Source: an archaeon HR01
GTDB lineage: Archaea; Thermoproteota; Nitrososphaeria_A; Caldarchaeales; Caldarchaeaceae
NCBI GenBank assembly: GCA_002898355.1
Contig: BEHD01000003.1
Coordinates: forward strand, 1 to 64,000
Direction of reading: 5' to 3'
DNA: 64,000 bases
In this document: positions 17,307 through 24,929 of the stretch, piece after piece
How the letters are laid out: every line of letters starts with the position of its first letter
How positions within the stretch are numbered: position 1 is the first letter of the stretch
Made by a program: the position numbers and the translations under genes
The notes under the pieces: model-generated
The model's database searches: none
The model's input: only the letters and a program-made list of their open reading frames with translations
What the model was told of the DNA's origin: nothing

Positions 17307-17909
17307 ATGGGCCTTATCACAGTAGAATCCCAGAAGTTTCTCTCCCTAAACTGGAATGATATTGAGAGGCTTGTCGATACGCTATCAGAGGAGATTCAAC
17401 TAAATTACAGCCCCGACACTATTGTGGGGATTTTGAGGGGTGGGTCTATAGTCGCCAACCTGCTCTCAGATATCTTGGATATCAGGGAGGTTTATGTGGT
17501 TGGATGCAAGTCGTATCACGGTCTCGAGAGCGGCGACGTGAAGATATATCACGACCTCTACCTTAAAGACCTGGAGGGTAGAAAGGTCCTTCTGGTTGAT
17601 GACGTATCCGATACGGGGAAAACTCTCGCGGCAGCGTATGATGTGATATTGAGGCCTAGGAGACCTGAGGCGGTGAAGACCGCGGCCCTCCTCCTTAAAC
17701 CGTGGACATCTTATAGGCCTGATTTCTATGTGGAGACCACCGACGCCTGGATAGTCTTCCCCTGGGAACGTCTCGAGACTGTGAGGATACTGGCGGCGAG
17801 GATGTGTGAGAAACTGGGAGATGAGAAGGCGGTTGAGGTCATCTCCAAGTTATCGAGGCTGGGCGTAGAGCGTGTCCGTAGGATGGTTCTCGGAGTAAAA
17901 ACCGTCTGA
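17307..17909 (+). CDS. Phosphoribosyltransferase (Gpt/Hpt-like)
   Basis: A 200-residue type-I phosphoribosyltransferase. The PRPP-binding loop reads VLLVDDVSDTGKTL at about residues 94-107, and ILRGG is the earlier pyrophosphate-binding loop. The hood region and the WIVFPWE near the C-terminus resemble the xanthine/hypoxanthine-type (Gpt, Hpt) purine salvage enzymes. The base used is not certain. A TATA-like GATTTTATT at 17276-17284 lies about 27 nt before the ATG. Confidence 0.85.
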   Translation: MGLITVESQKFLSLNWNDIERLVDTLSEEIQLNYSPDTIVGILRGGSIVANLLSDILDIREVYVVGCKSYHGLESGDVKIYHDLYLKDLEGRKVLLVDDVSDTGKTLAAAYDVILRPRRPEAVKTAALLLKPWTSYRPDFYVETTDAWIVFPWERLETVRILAARMCEKLGDEKAVEVISKLSRLGVERVRRMVLGVKTV

Positions 17910-17951
17910 ACTCCCTTACAGCTATTAATTACGAGTTTTCCCTCTCTATGG

Positions 17952-19220
17952 ATGGCCGGGAAGATATACGCCGAGATATACGGGTGTTCCGCCAGTCTGG
18001 CGGACGGTGAGATAGCCTTGGGGTTAATGCGGGATAGTGGGTATCAGGTCACCGAAGACCCCGCCGAAGCCGATGTACTGCTCCTCGTAACGTGTGCGGT
18101 GAAGAAACCCACCTCCGATAGGATGATATCCAGGATGAAGAGGCTCTCACACTATCCTGGAAAGCTTCTGGTTGCTGGTTGCATGGTGACCGGTGAGCCT
18201 GAGAGGGTGAGAAAGACAGCTCCCCAAGCCCTGCTGATAGCGCCGAGGGATATCACCTCGATAACGGAAATCTTGGAGGGTGCACACCAGGATGGCGGCG
18301 GTGTAAAGCTGGGCTACCCACGTATAAGGAGGAACCCCGTGATTTCAGTGATACCCGTCTCGGAGGGGTGCCGTTGGAGCCGCTGCAGCTTCTGCATCGT
18401 ACCCAAGACAAGGCCTGGATATCGGAGCTACCCCATCCAATTGGTGTTGGATGAGGTTAGGGCTGGGCTGAGGGAGGGGATTAGGGAGTACTGGCTGACA
18501 AGCCAGGACATGGGCAGCTACGGAGTCGAATCTGGGAGAAACCTTCTACCGCTTCTAGTCAGGTCCGTGGACTCTCTCGAAGGTGAGTTTCTCGTGAGGA
18601 TAGGTATGATGAACCCCATATATTTAAAACCTATTGTGGCCGACCTTGTGGATGCTTTCAAGGGTCGTCACATCTTTAAGTTCCTACATCTTCCCGTGCA
18701 GTCAGGCTCCGAATACGTCCTCAAGACGATGTCGAGGGGCCATAGCGTATCCCTCTTCGAGGAGATTGTTCAAGCCTTCAGAGCTGAAATACCGGCGATA
18801 ACCCTCTCCACAGATATAATAGTGGGGTATCCGACCGAGGATGAGGAAGACTTTGAGGATACCCTGAGGCTTGTGGAGAGGGTGAAGCCTGACGTGGTAA
18901 ACATCTCTAGGTTTTTCCCCCGGCCAGGGACATCTGCTGAAGGTATGAAAACCCTTCCACCTAAGATATTGTCGAGAAGGGTTAACCTGTTGAGGGATGT
19001 CGTCTCCCGGGTACAGCTGGAGCTCAACTCTAGATGGATTGGATGGGAGGGGCCTGCCCTAGTAGATGAGAGGGGTAGGAACAGCTTGATGGTTGCGAGG
19101 AACAGTCACTACAAGCCCATCGTCCTAAACACCACCGAGAACCTCCTAGGAAGGTTTGTATGGGTTAGGGTCACAGATTACAGCCACCACTATCTCAGAG
19201 GTGAGGTGGTGAATGGCTGA
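17952..19220 (+). CDS. tRNA methylthiotransferase (MiaB/CDKAL1-like) with Cx4CxxC radical SAM motif
   Basis: A 422-residue enzyme that probably adds a methylthio group to t6A37 of tRNA, like archaeal/eukaryotic CDKAL1-type MTTases. The N-terminal domain has the three auxiliary-cluster Cys (YGCSAS, TCAV, AGCMV). The radical SAM domain has GCRWSRCSFC at about residue 141, which is Cx4CxxC where MiaB-type proteins normally have Cx3CxxC. A C-terminal TRAM domain ends in GEVV. It overlaps thiI by 8 bases, so both tRNA sulfur-modifying genes are coupled. Confidence 0.88.
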   Translation: MAGKIYAEIYGCSASLADGEIALGLMRDSGYQVTEDPAEADVLLLVTCAVKKPTSDRMISRMKRLSHYPGKLLVAGCMVTGEPERVRKTAPQALLIAPRDITSITEILEGAHQDGGGVKLGYPRIRRNPVISVIPVSEGCRWSRCSFCIVPKTRPGYRSYPIQLVLDEVRAGLREGIREYWLTSQDMGSYGVESGRNLLPLLVRSVDSLEGEFLVRIGMMNPIYLKPIVADLVDAFKGRHIFKFLHLPVQSGSEYVLKTMSRGHSVSLFEEIVQAFRAEIPAITLSTDIIVGYPTEDEEDFEDTLRLVERVKPDVVNISRFFPRPGTSAEGMKTLPPKILSRRVNLLRDVVSRVQLELNSRWIGWEGPALVDERGRNSLMVARNSHYKPIVLNTTENLLGRFVWVRVTDYSHHYLRGEVVNG

Positions 19221-20415
19221 CAACATAATACTTGTCCACCACAGCGAGATAGTATTGAAGGGTAGGAAGAGGAGATATTTCGAAAAACTACTGATACATA
19301 ACATGAGTTACGTGTTAGGCAAGAAATACAGGATCTCCGCAGACGAGAACAGGCTGGTCGTGGACTATCAAGACCTCATAACCGATGAAACCTATGAGAG
19401 GCTGGCTAGAATCGCAGGTGTAAGCAGCTTCTCGCCCGCCCTTAGATGCGACCCCTCTCTAGACTCGATTAGGGAGGCATCTCTGAAGATATTGGAGGGG
19501 TCAACCTTCTCCACCTTCGCGGTCGATGCGAAGAGGGCCTACAAGAACCACCCATACACCTCCCAGGATGTCAAGAAATATGTCTCAGAGGCCATCATCT
19601 CTACTTACCATGCCAGACCTGACTACAGAAGCCCGGAGTTAAGGCTCTATGTCGAGGTGACGAAGGAGCATGGATACGTATATAGGGATAAGAGGAGGGG
19701 TCTCGGCGGGCTCCCAGTAGGGTCATCGGGACGGGTTCTGATGCTTCTCTCGGGAGGCATCGACTCGGCCGTCTCGTCTATAATGCTGATAAGAAGAGGT
19801 TGTAGACTGGACTATCTACACTTCCACCCATACAGAGACGCAGATGAGGCCTTGAAGGCTAGAATAGGCATGCTGGCCAGCCAGCTCACAACATATGGCC
19901 TAAGAAGCCATCTATTCATGGCACCGTTCACACCCTTCTACCGACGTATCCTATCGGAGGGGTCGAAGCTGGAGGTTCCACTCTTCAGGAGGTACATGTT
20001 TGAGGTGGCAGACCGCCTTGCAGGCCAATACAGTGCAAGGGCCTTGGCCACGGGTGACAGCTTGGCTCAGGTGGCGTCACAGACCCTCTCCAACCTAGCA
20101 GCAGCGGAGCACACAGTGTCCAGACCGGTCCTCAGACCGTTGATAGGGTTTAGCAAGGAGGAGATTACGCGTATGGCCGAGACATGGGGGCTTTCATGGC
20201 TAACCCGAAAAGAATACAAGGACTGCTGCTCCATCCTGGGCAGGCATCCCGTAACCTCATCGAGTTTTGAGAAGGTGGATGATATGTGGCGGAGGCTAGG
20301 GATTGGGGATGCCGTTGCGGAAACCCTTGAAGAGTTGGAGATATACAAAGTAACCTATCGGGCTGGGATTATGAAGATGGACAGGTTAACAACCCTCCAG
20401 CAAAATATGGGATAA
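19213..20415 (+). CDS. thiI: tRNA 4-thiouridine synthase ThiI
   Basis: A 400-residue protein that makes s4U in tRNA (and can support thiazole synthesis in some organisms). It has an N-terminal ferredoxin-like region (HHSEIVLKGR), a THUMP domain to about residue 165, and a PP-loop adenylation domain with LLSGGIDSAV at about 178. A Cys pair DCCS at about 337 probably supplies the catalytic sulfur-relay cysteine. There is no C-terminal rhodanese domain, as in most archaea. It starts inside the end of the MTTase gene. Confidence 0.93.
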   Translation: MADNIILVHHSEIVLKGRKRRYFEKLLIHNMSYVLGKKYRISADENRLVVDYQDLITDETYERLARIAGVSSFSPALRCDPSLDSIREASLKILEGSTFSTFAVDAKRAYKNHPYTSQDVKKYVSEAIISTYHARPDYRSPELRLYVEVTKEHGYVYRDKRRGLGGLPVGSSGRVLMLLSGGIDSAVSSIMLIRRGCRLDYLHFHPYRDADEALKARIGMLASQLTTYGLRSHLFMAPFTPFYRRILSEGSKLEVPLFRRYMFEVADRLAGQYSARALATGDSLAQVASQTLSNLAAAEHTVSRPVLRPLIGFSKEEITRMAETWGLSWLTRKEYKDCCSILGRHPVTSSSFEKVDDMWRRLGIGDAVAETLEELEIYKVTYRAGIMKMDRLTTLQQNMG

Positions 20416-20446
20416 AGCTTAAACCTTGCCGTTCCGATCGCCGACC

Positions 20447-20881
20447 ATGCCACGCTATAGGAACCTCCTTTTATCCGCGTTAATGATATCTGTTATACTC
20501 CGTATAGTGATTCTGGCTTTTGATGGGCTGCTCTGGTTTGACAACCCCGTCAATGGACACGCCTACGCCCTACTGGTTTTCACGGTTGTGGACGCTGTTT
20601 TGATTGGAGCCGTTGCTGCAGGCCGTGGCGGCAGGCCTGTCCTTGTCTGGGCTATACTACAGATTCTGGCTCTGGCCTTAAACCCATTCACAGCCTTCAC
20701 CTTAGGGATATCTGTCCAGGAGTTCGCCTCATATCTCTATGGATTGACACCCATCAGTTCGACGGATAGTTTCTCATGCCCCTTTCTATGCCCACCCTTC
20801 AGATACTCCTACACGGCCCTACTGCTAACGCAGATAGCCATAGCTTTTTTGGCATGGAGAAACCTCAAGATAGGGAAGTAA
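20447..20881 (+). CDS. Small multi-pass membrane protein, unknown
   Basis: A 144-residue protein with about four hydrophobic segments and a loop holding two closely spaced Cys (SCPFLCPP) near residue 110. I do not recognise the family. The ATG at 20447 is chosen because the TATA-like AAGCTTAAAC (20415-20423) lies about 28 nt upstream; an in-frame TTG at 20426 would overlap that element. It is followed 4 nt later by a GT-C-like gene and may act with it. Confidence 0.6.
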   Translation: MPRYRNLLLSALMISVILRIVILAFDGLLWFDNPVNGHAYALLVFTVVDAVLIGAVAAGRGGRPVLVWAILQILALALNPFTAFTLGISVQEFASYLYGLTPISSTDSFSCPFLCPPFRYSYTALLLTQIAIAFLAWRNLKIGK

Positions 20882-20885
20882 ATTC

Positions 20886-22070
20886 TTGTCCGCAAACCCT
20901 AACAGCTACCTTAAAGCTGTAGGAGTAGGGAGGCTCTCCCTCTCCATAGGGGTTCAGATAGTTCTCGGATTTTTCATGGCACACGGTTACGACTACCGTG
21001 TCAGCTATGTTGCGGGCCGAAACATCGCACAGGGTACTTCACCCTATTTGGGGGGTGTTGTGGAAGGCTTCCTATCATCTTGGTATGGGAGAGATGTGCA
21101 GGGTATAGGTGAGACACCGCTCTGGGCCCTCTACACAGGCGTATCATACATCTTATCGGATGGAGACATCCACATTTTCAACCTGATACTAAAAATCCCT
21201 ATCATCGGATGTAATTTTCTTCTGAGCTATTTGGCAGTAAAACGTGGCTGTGACCCAAGATTCTTCCTCTTAAACCCCTTCGCTCTCCTGGTGACGGCCA
21301 GCTGGGGCAAGCCCGACAACATATCCACATATTTTTCAATTGTTCCACTACTTCTATCTTCCGGATTAGTAGCCACATCTCTTCTATTCACAGTCTCGCT
21401 GATGGTGAAGCCGTTAGGTCTTCCGATATTTCCAGCATTAGTTGGGAAGTATTCAAGCCAGAGTAGGGTTCGGGCGATAATAATGGCCACCATGACCATA
21501 GCCCTCTCCACGGCTTTTTTCTTCTTGCCTTTCATGGTTTTCCGTTGGCCCTTCCAAACCGTCCTCGAAGGTGCTGCCAACTGGCTAAAGCCTACGGGAG
21601 GTATATCACCATATAACATCATAGAGGCTGTGTATGGCACCACCACATTACCGGAAAACCTGGCCACCCTAGGCTATGCACCATTTGTAGCACTCGCTAT
21701 ACTCACGATATTGATATCGATCCACCCGCCAAAGCATCCCCAAGACACATTATCAATAGCCATAACCTCCACGGCTCTCTTCCTGAGTTTGCGCCCTTGG
21801 GTATCTGAGCAAAACCTCTACATCATACTGGCCCTGATGGTTTTTACGTTAGGGAAGCTACCCACCCGACTCCTATGGATAATACCCACAATCTTCGCAG
21901 TAGCTAACCTCTCAATAATCCAGAACCTATACCTCATACTAGCCCCCACATCTGTAGAAACACCCGACATCTACCCACCGGTGAGACTCTGGGTGAAATT
22001 CCTCATCTCAATAGGGTGGTTGGCCCTCATATGGTGGACTATAGCGTCGAAGAGGCTGTATCGATGGTGA
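20886..22070 (+). CDS. GT-C-type membrane glycosyltransferase (GT87/DUF2029-like)
   Basis: A 394-residue protein with about ten hydrophobic segments. The first large extracytoplasmic loop carries HGYDYRVSYVAGRNIAQGTSPY, the acidic and Pro-Tyr pattern of GT87-like polyprenyl-phosphate-sugar mannosyltransferases. Later features are LLNPFALL, SWGKPDNIS and RPWVSEQN. It likely transfers a sugar from a lipid carrier outside the cell. Start codon TTG. The downstream gene begins within its ATGGTGA end, so the two are coupled. Confidence 0.7.
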   Translation: MSANPNSYLKAVGVGRLSLSIGVQIVLGFFMAHGYDYRVSYVAGRNIAQGTSPYLGGVVEGFLSSWYGRDVQGIGETPLWALYTGVSYILSDGDIHIFNLILKIPIIGCNFLLSYLAVKRGCDPRFFLLNPFALLVTASWGKPDNISTYFSIVPLLLSSGLVATSLLFTVSLMVKPLGLPIFPALVGKYSSQSRVRAIIMATMTIALSTAFFFLPFMVFRWPFQTVLEGAANWLKPTGGISPYNIIEAVYGTTTLPENLATLGYAPFVALAILTILISIHPPKHPQDTLSIAITSTALFLSLRPWVSEQNLYIILALMVFTLGKLPTRLLWIIPTIFAVANLSIIQNLYLILAPTSVETPDIYPPVRLWVKFLISIGWLALIWWTIASKRLYRW

Positions 22071-22723
22071 AAATCCTAACAGCGGGTATTGGAATAACAC
22101 ACATCCTCTGGGGTGTAGCCCTTACCCTCGATTATAGCATGTTTACACATAGGCTTGGAAACCCGTTGGTATACGTCCCGATACATATGGCCACCGGCAT
22201 CCTACTGGTGGCTGGGAGAATCATCTATGGCTCAGCCCTTTCAGCCGGCATCTTGACTTATTACTGGCTCTATGTTAAGCCCTTGGAGCCCATCGCCGAA
22301 CCCCAGAGCGTAGGGTTAGTAGGAATATCCGCTGGCATCCTACTTCAAGAGCTTCGGCCAAGAGATGGATGGCCCCTCTTCCTACTTAGAGGGGGGCTCG
22401 CATACCCATTTATGGAGTGGGGGTTAGACGCATACAAAAACCCATACCATTTCCACAGCTACATCTCCACCAACACAGTCACAAAATCGCTCATTACTGT
22501 TGTTGACCCCTACCTCTTGATAGCCCTTCTAAGCATATACGAGATAGGTTTGGCTGTATGGCTCCTCAGCGGACTCTATCCAAAACTCTCCTCATACGCC
22601 ACATTATTCACCCTCATCACATTCTCCGCTGTAGCCGGCTACCCCCTCGCACTTCCCCAGAACATAGCCCTCGCAGCGACGGCATATACACTCGCAAACT
22701 CTAAAATCAACTCATCTTCTTGA
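22064..22723 (+). CDS. Multi-pass membrane protein, unknown
   Basis: A 219-residue protein with about six hydrophobic segments and no motif I can assign. A short hydrophilic loop has RPRDGWP. The weak overall resemblance to DoxX/DUF417-like small membrane proteins is not enough for a name. ATG 22064 is preferred over 22016 because it gives the usual short overlap (7 bases) with the GT-C gene. The 3' end overlaps the opposing radical SAM gene by 17 bases. Confidence 0.55.
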   Translation: MVKILTAGIGITHILWGVALTLDYSMFTHRLGNPLVYVPIHMATGILLVAGRIIYGSALSAGILTYYWLYVKPLEPIAEPQSVGLVGISAGILLQELRPRDGWPLFLLRGGLAYPFMEWGLDAYKNPYHFHSYISTNTVTKSLITVVDPYLLIALLSIYEIGLAVWLLSGLYPKLSSYATLFTLITFSAVAGYPLALPQNIALAATAYTLANSKINSSS

Positions 22724-24083
22724 AGCGGTAATCTGTATACCACTCCCAAGGCTTGACCAACGCATAGAAAGGCCCAAGTTTTTTACGGAGTCTGGACTGG
22801 GTAACAGCCTTCCACATACCATACTTCAGCTTCTCGAGGGAGAAGTCGTGTTTGAATAAGAGTCTGTGATCGTATCCTGAGGAGGGCTTCTCCCACTCAT
22901 CAGAAATCATTCTGTCCCGTACCTGCTCGTATAGCCTAGTCCCGGGTAATGGATATGGTATGGTCATCGAGAAATAGTCTAGGGGAAGGCTTGATGCCAG
23001 TTTAATCGTCTTAAGCATGGTCTCATTCGTTTCACCTGGGTATCCGAGGATGAAGAAGCCGCCTGCCTTTATGCCGTTCTCCACCACCGTCTTAACAGCT
23101 CTTCTGGATTGTTGGACTGTTAAACGTTTATTCATAAGATTTAGAGTCCTGTCATCGCCCGCCTCCAACCCGAAGATGATCTTGTGGCATCCAGCTCTCC
23201 TCATATACCTAGCTATCTCACTGTCTATAAGGTCCGCCCTAGCCAGACACTCCCAGAGAACCTCCAGCCTTCTGGAGATAATCTCTTCACATAGCCTTAT
23301 CACATGTTTCTTGTTGGCTATGAATAGTTCATCTGCAAACCATATCCTTTCATATTTGTATTTGTATCGTATCTCCTCCATCTCATCCACTATATTCTCG
23401 GGGCTTCTCACCCTGTAGATTCTTCCATAGTCGGGCCGCCAGCAGAAGGAGCAGCTAAAAGGGCATCCCCTTGAGGCCACCATGGAAGTCATGGTGTAGC
23501 CGAAATTCTTCCTGTAGTACTGTTTGTATAGGTCGTTATCATAGGAGTCTCTATCTGGAGTTCCTAGAAGGTCTAGGTTTTTGACCAGAGGCCTTTGGCC
23601 GGTGTAGTATAAGCCGCCGTTGGCTGACGAAACCCCCTCAATCCTCTCTAACAGCCTCCGGCCTAGGTATAGGCCCTTCACCCCCTCAATCGAGCCTTTA
23701 TCATCCACAGCCTCCATCAGCTCCAACATGGTATACTCCCCCTCGCCCTGCACCACAACATCAAAAATATCCAAGAACTTGGTGGGATAGGCTGAGGGCA
23801 TAGGGCCGCCTGCCACCAATAGATCGCAGTGTTCCCGGACTCTCCTAGCTATTTCTTTGGCCGTATCAACCATGGAGAGCATGCTGTAAATTCCCACAAC
23901 TCTAGAGGTTGCAGCCTCTCTGACGACCTCGTCCATCTTCCTGAAGGTGCAGTCTATGATTTTCACGCTGTATCCGTGCCTCTTTAGAAAGGAGGAGATG
24001 TATCCTATCCCGAGGGGTGGGAATTTGAACGATTTTGAGCGGCCGTCATCGAAGTATGGGAATACCAGAGCTACGTCCGCCAT
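22707..24083 (-). CDS. B12-binding-domain radical SAM protein
   Basis: A 458-residue BchE/P-methylase-type enzyme. Residues 1-125 resemble a cobalamin-binding Rossmann domain (PPLGIGYISSFLKRHG, AGGPMPSAYP), but without the DxHxxG motif, as in many members. The radical SAM motif is GCPFSCSFC at about residue 205, and FGLEAGDD and GYPGET follow. The C-terminus ends in a basic region. Members methylate carbon or phosphorus or rearrange lipids and tetrapyrroles. The substrate here is unknown; the envelope neighbours suggest a lipid or glycan. Confidence 0.8.
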   Translation of the reverse strand: MADVALVFPYFDDGRSKSFKFPPLGIGYISSFLKRHGYSVKIIDCTFRKMDEVVREAATSRVVGIYSMLSMVDTAKEIARRVREHCDLLVAGGPMPSAYPTKFLDIFDVVVQGEGEYTMLELMEAVDDKGSIEGVKGLYLGRRLLERIEGVSSANGGLYYTGQRPLVKNLDLLGTPDRDSYDNDLYKQYYRKNFGYTMTSMVASRGCPFSCSFCWRPDYGRIYRVRSPENIVDEMEEIRYKYKYERIWFADELFIANKKHVIRLCEEIISRRLEVLWECLARADLIDSEIARYMRRAGCHKIIFGLEAGDDRTLNLMNKRLTVQQSRRAVKTVVENGIKAGGFFILGYPGETNETMLKTIKLASSLPLDYFSMTIPYPLPGTRLYEQVRDRMISDEWEKPSSGYDHRLLFKHDFSLEKLKYGMWKAVTQSRLRKKLGPFYALVKPWEWYTDYRFKKMS

Positions 24084-24838
24084 CTAAACCCCACTTTATA
24101 GCTTATGTTGGGTTTTGAGGACTGGTAGCTTACACCAGCCCAATCCAGCCTTCTCCCCAAAACCTCACGCCCCACAAACATTCGACAATCTTTCAAAGGA
24201 TAGAAGGTCATGGAGAGGTTCAGGGCAGGCGCTGAGAGAGTAACCTCGTCCGAGACCTCCATCCAAGGGGTGAACTTGGATGGCCTGCTACCCACCCGGA
24301 GATGGGTAAATAGTCTTCCAGAGAGCTCGTTGGCATAGAAGAGTTTTAAACCTTTAGGGATGTCTGCGGAGGCATCCACCAAGACAGTATCACCATCTAA
24401 CCTGTAACGGACTGAGACTGTTCCGAGGCTTCCTATCTCCACATATCTGCTTCTTACACCTAATGAAGTCCTTGCAGCCATCATAAGGATGTAGGCAGGC
24501 CTGTAGTATCGGCTGGAGAGATAGGGTTGTGAGAGAACAGCCTTTAAGGCCTTATAGGGCTTCTCAACAAGAAATGGTCCGATGAACTTCAATGAGATAC
24601 CGTTTAGGTGGAAAATTTTTAAAAGTTCTCTACCTTTTTGATCTACTAAATCTGCTCTTAGAGGGAAGATCGCCTTCTTTGATGTTACTCCAACAACCCC
24701 TCCAATGCCGACTCCCTCCCCTATCAGACTCGCTCCTCTATATCTGATTGATAACCCCCTCTGGATACCGTGTATTTCGTGGTAGGGGTCAGACTCCGGC
24801 ATATCAAAGACTAGGGGCTGTTTAAGCTGATAGGACAC
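24071..24838 (-). CDS. Unrecognised partner of the B12 radical SAM gene
   Basis: A 255-residue soluble protein, rich in beta strand, that I do not recognise. It has no signal peptide and few Cys. Conspicuous features are a Gly-rich EGVGIGGVVGV near residue 42 and a Tyr-rich SSRYYRPAY near 110. It is the first gene of the unit, and its last 13 bases overlap the radical SAM start, so the two are probably made together. A TATA-like CTTTTAAA at about 24861-24868 lies about 28 nt upstream of the ATG. Confidence 0.6.
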   Translation of the reverse strand: MSYQLKQPLVFDMPESDPYHEIHGIQRGLSIRYRGASLIGEGVGIGGVVGVTSKKAIFPLRADLVDQKGRELLKIFHLNGISLKFIGPFLVEKPYKALKAVLSQPYLSSRYYRPAYILMMAARTSLGVRSRYVEIGSLGTVSVRYRLDGDTVLVDASADIPKGLKLFYANELSGRLFTHLRVGSRPSKFTPWMEVSDEVTLSAPALNLSMTFYPLKDCRMFVGREVLGRRLDWAGVSYQSSKPNISYKVGFRWRT

Positions 24839-24874
24839 TCTGAACCGCCGGCGAGAGACTCTTTTAAACTTTTA

Positions 24875-24893
24875 CCGAAAACTCACTTTTCGG
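24875..24893. promoter_or_regulatory. Inverted repeat between divergent promoters (possible operator)
   Basis: CCGAAAA-CTCAC-TTTTCGG is a perfect 7-bp inverted repeat with a 5-base spacer. It sits between the minus-strand TATA (about 24861-24868) for 24838 and the plus-strand TATA (about 24896-24906) for 24930. Such a site could bind one dimeric regulator controlling both envelope-related units. This is inference from position and symmetry. Confidence 0.45.
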
Positions 24894-24929
24894 AAAAATT
24901 TTTAATCCAACAGCAGAGAGTGTGCATCC

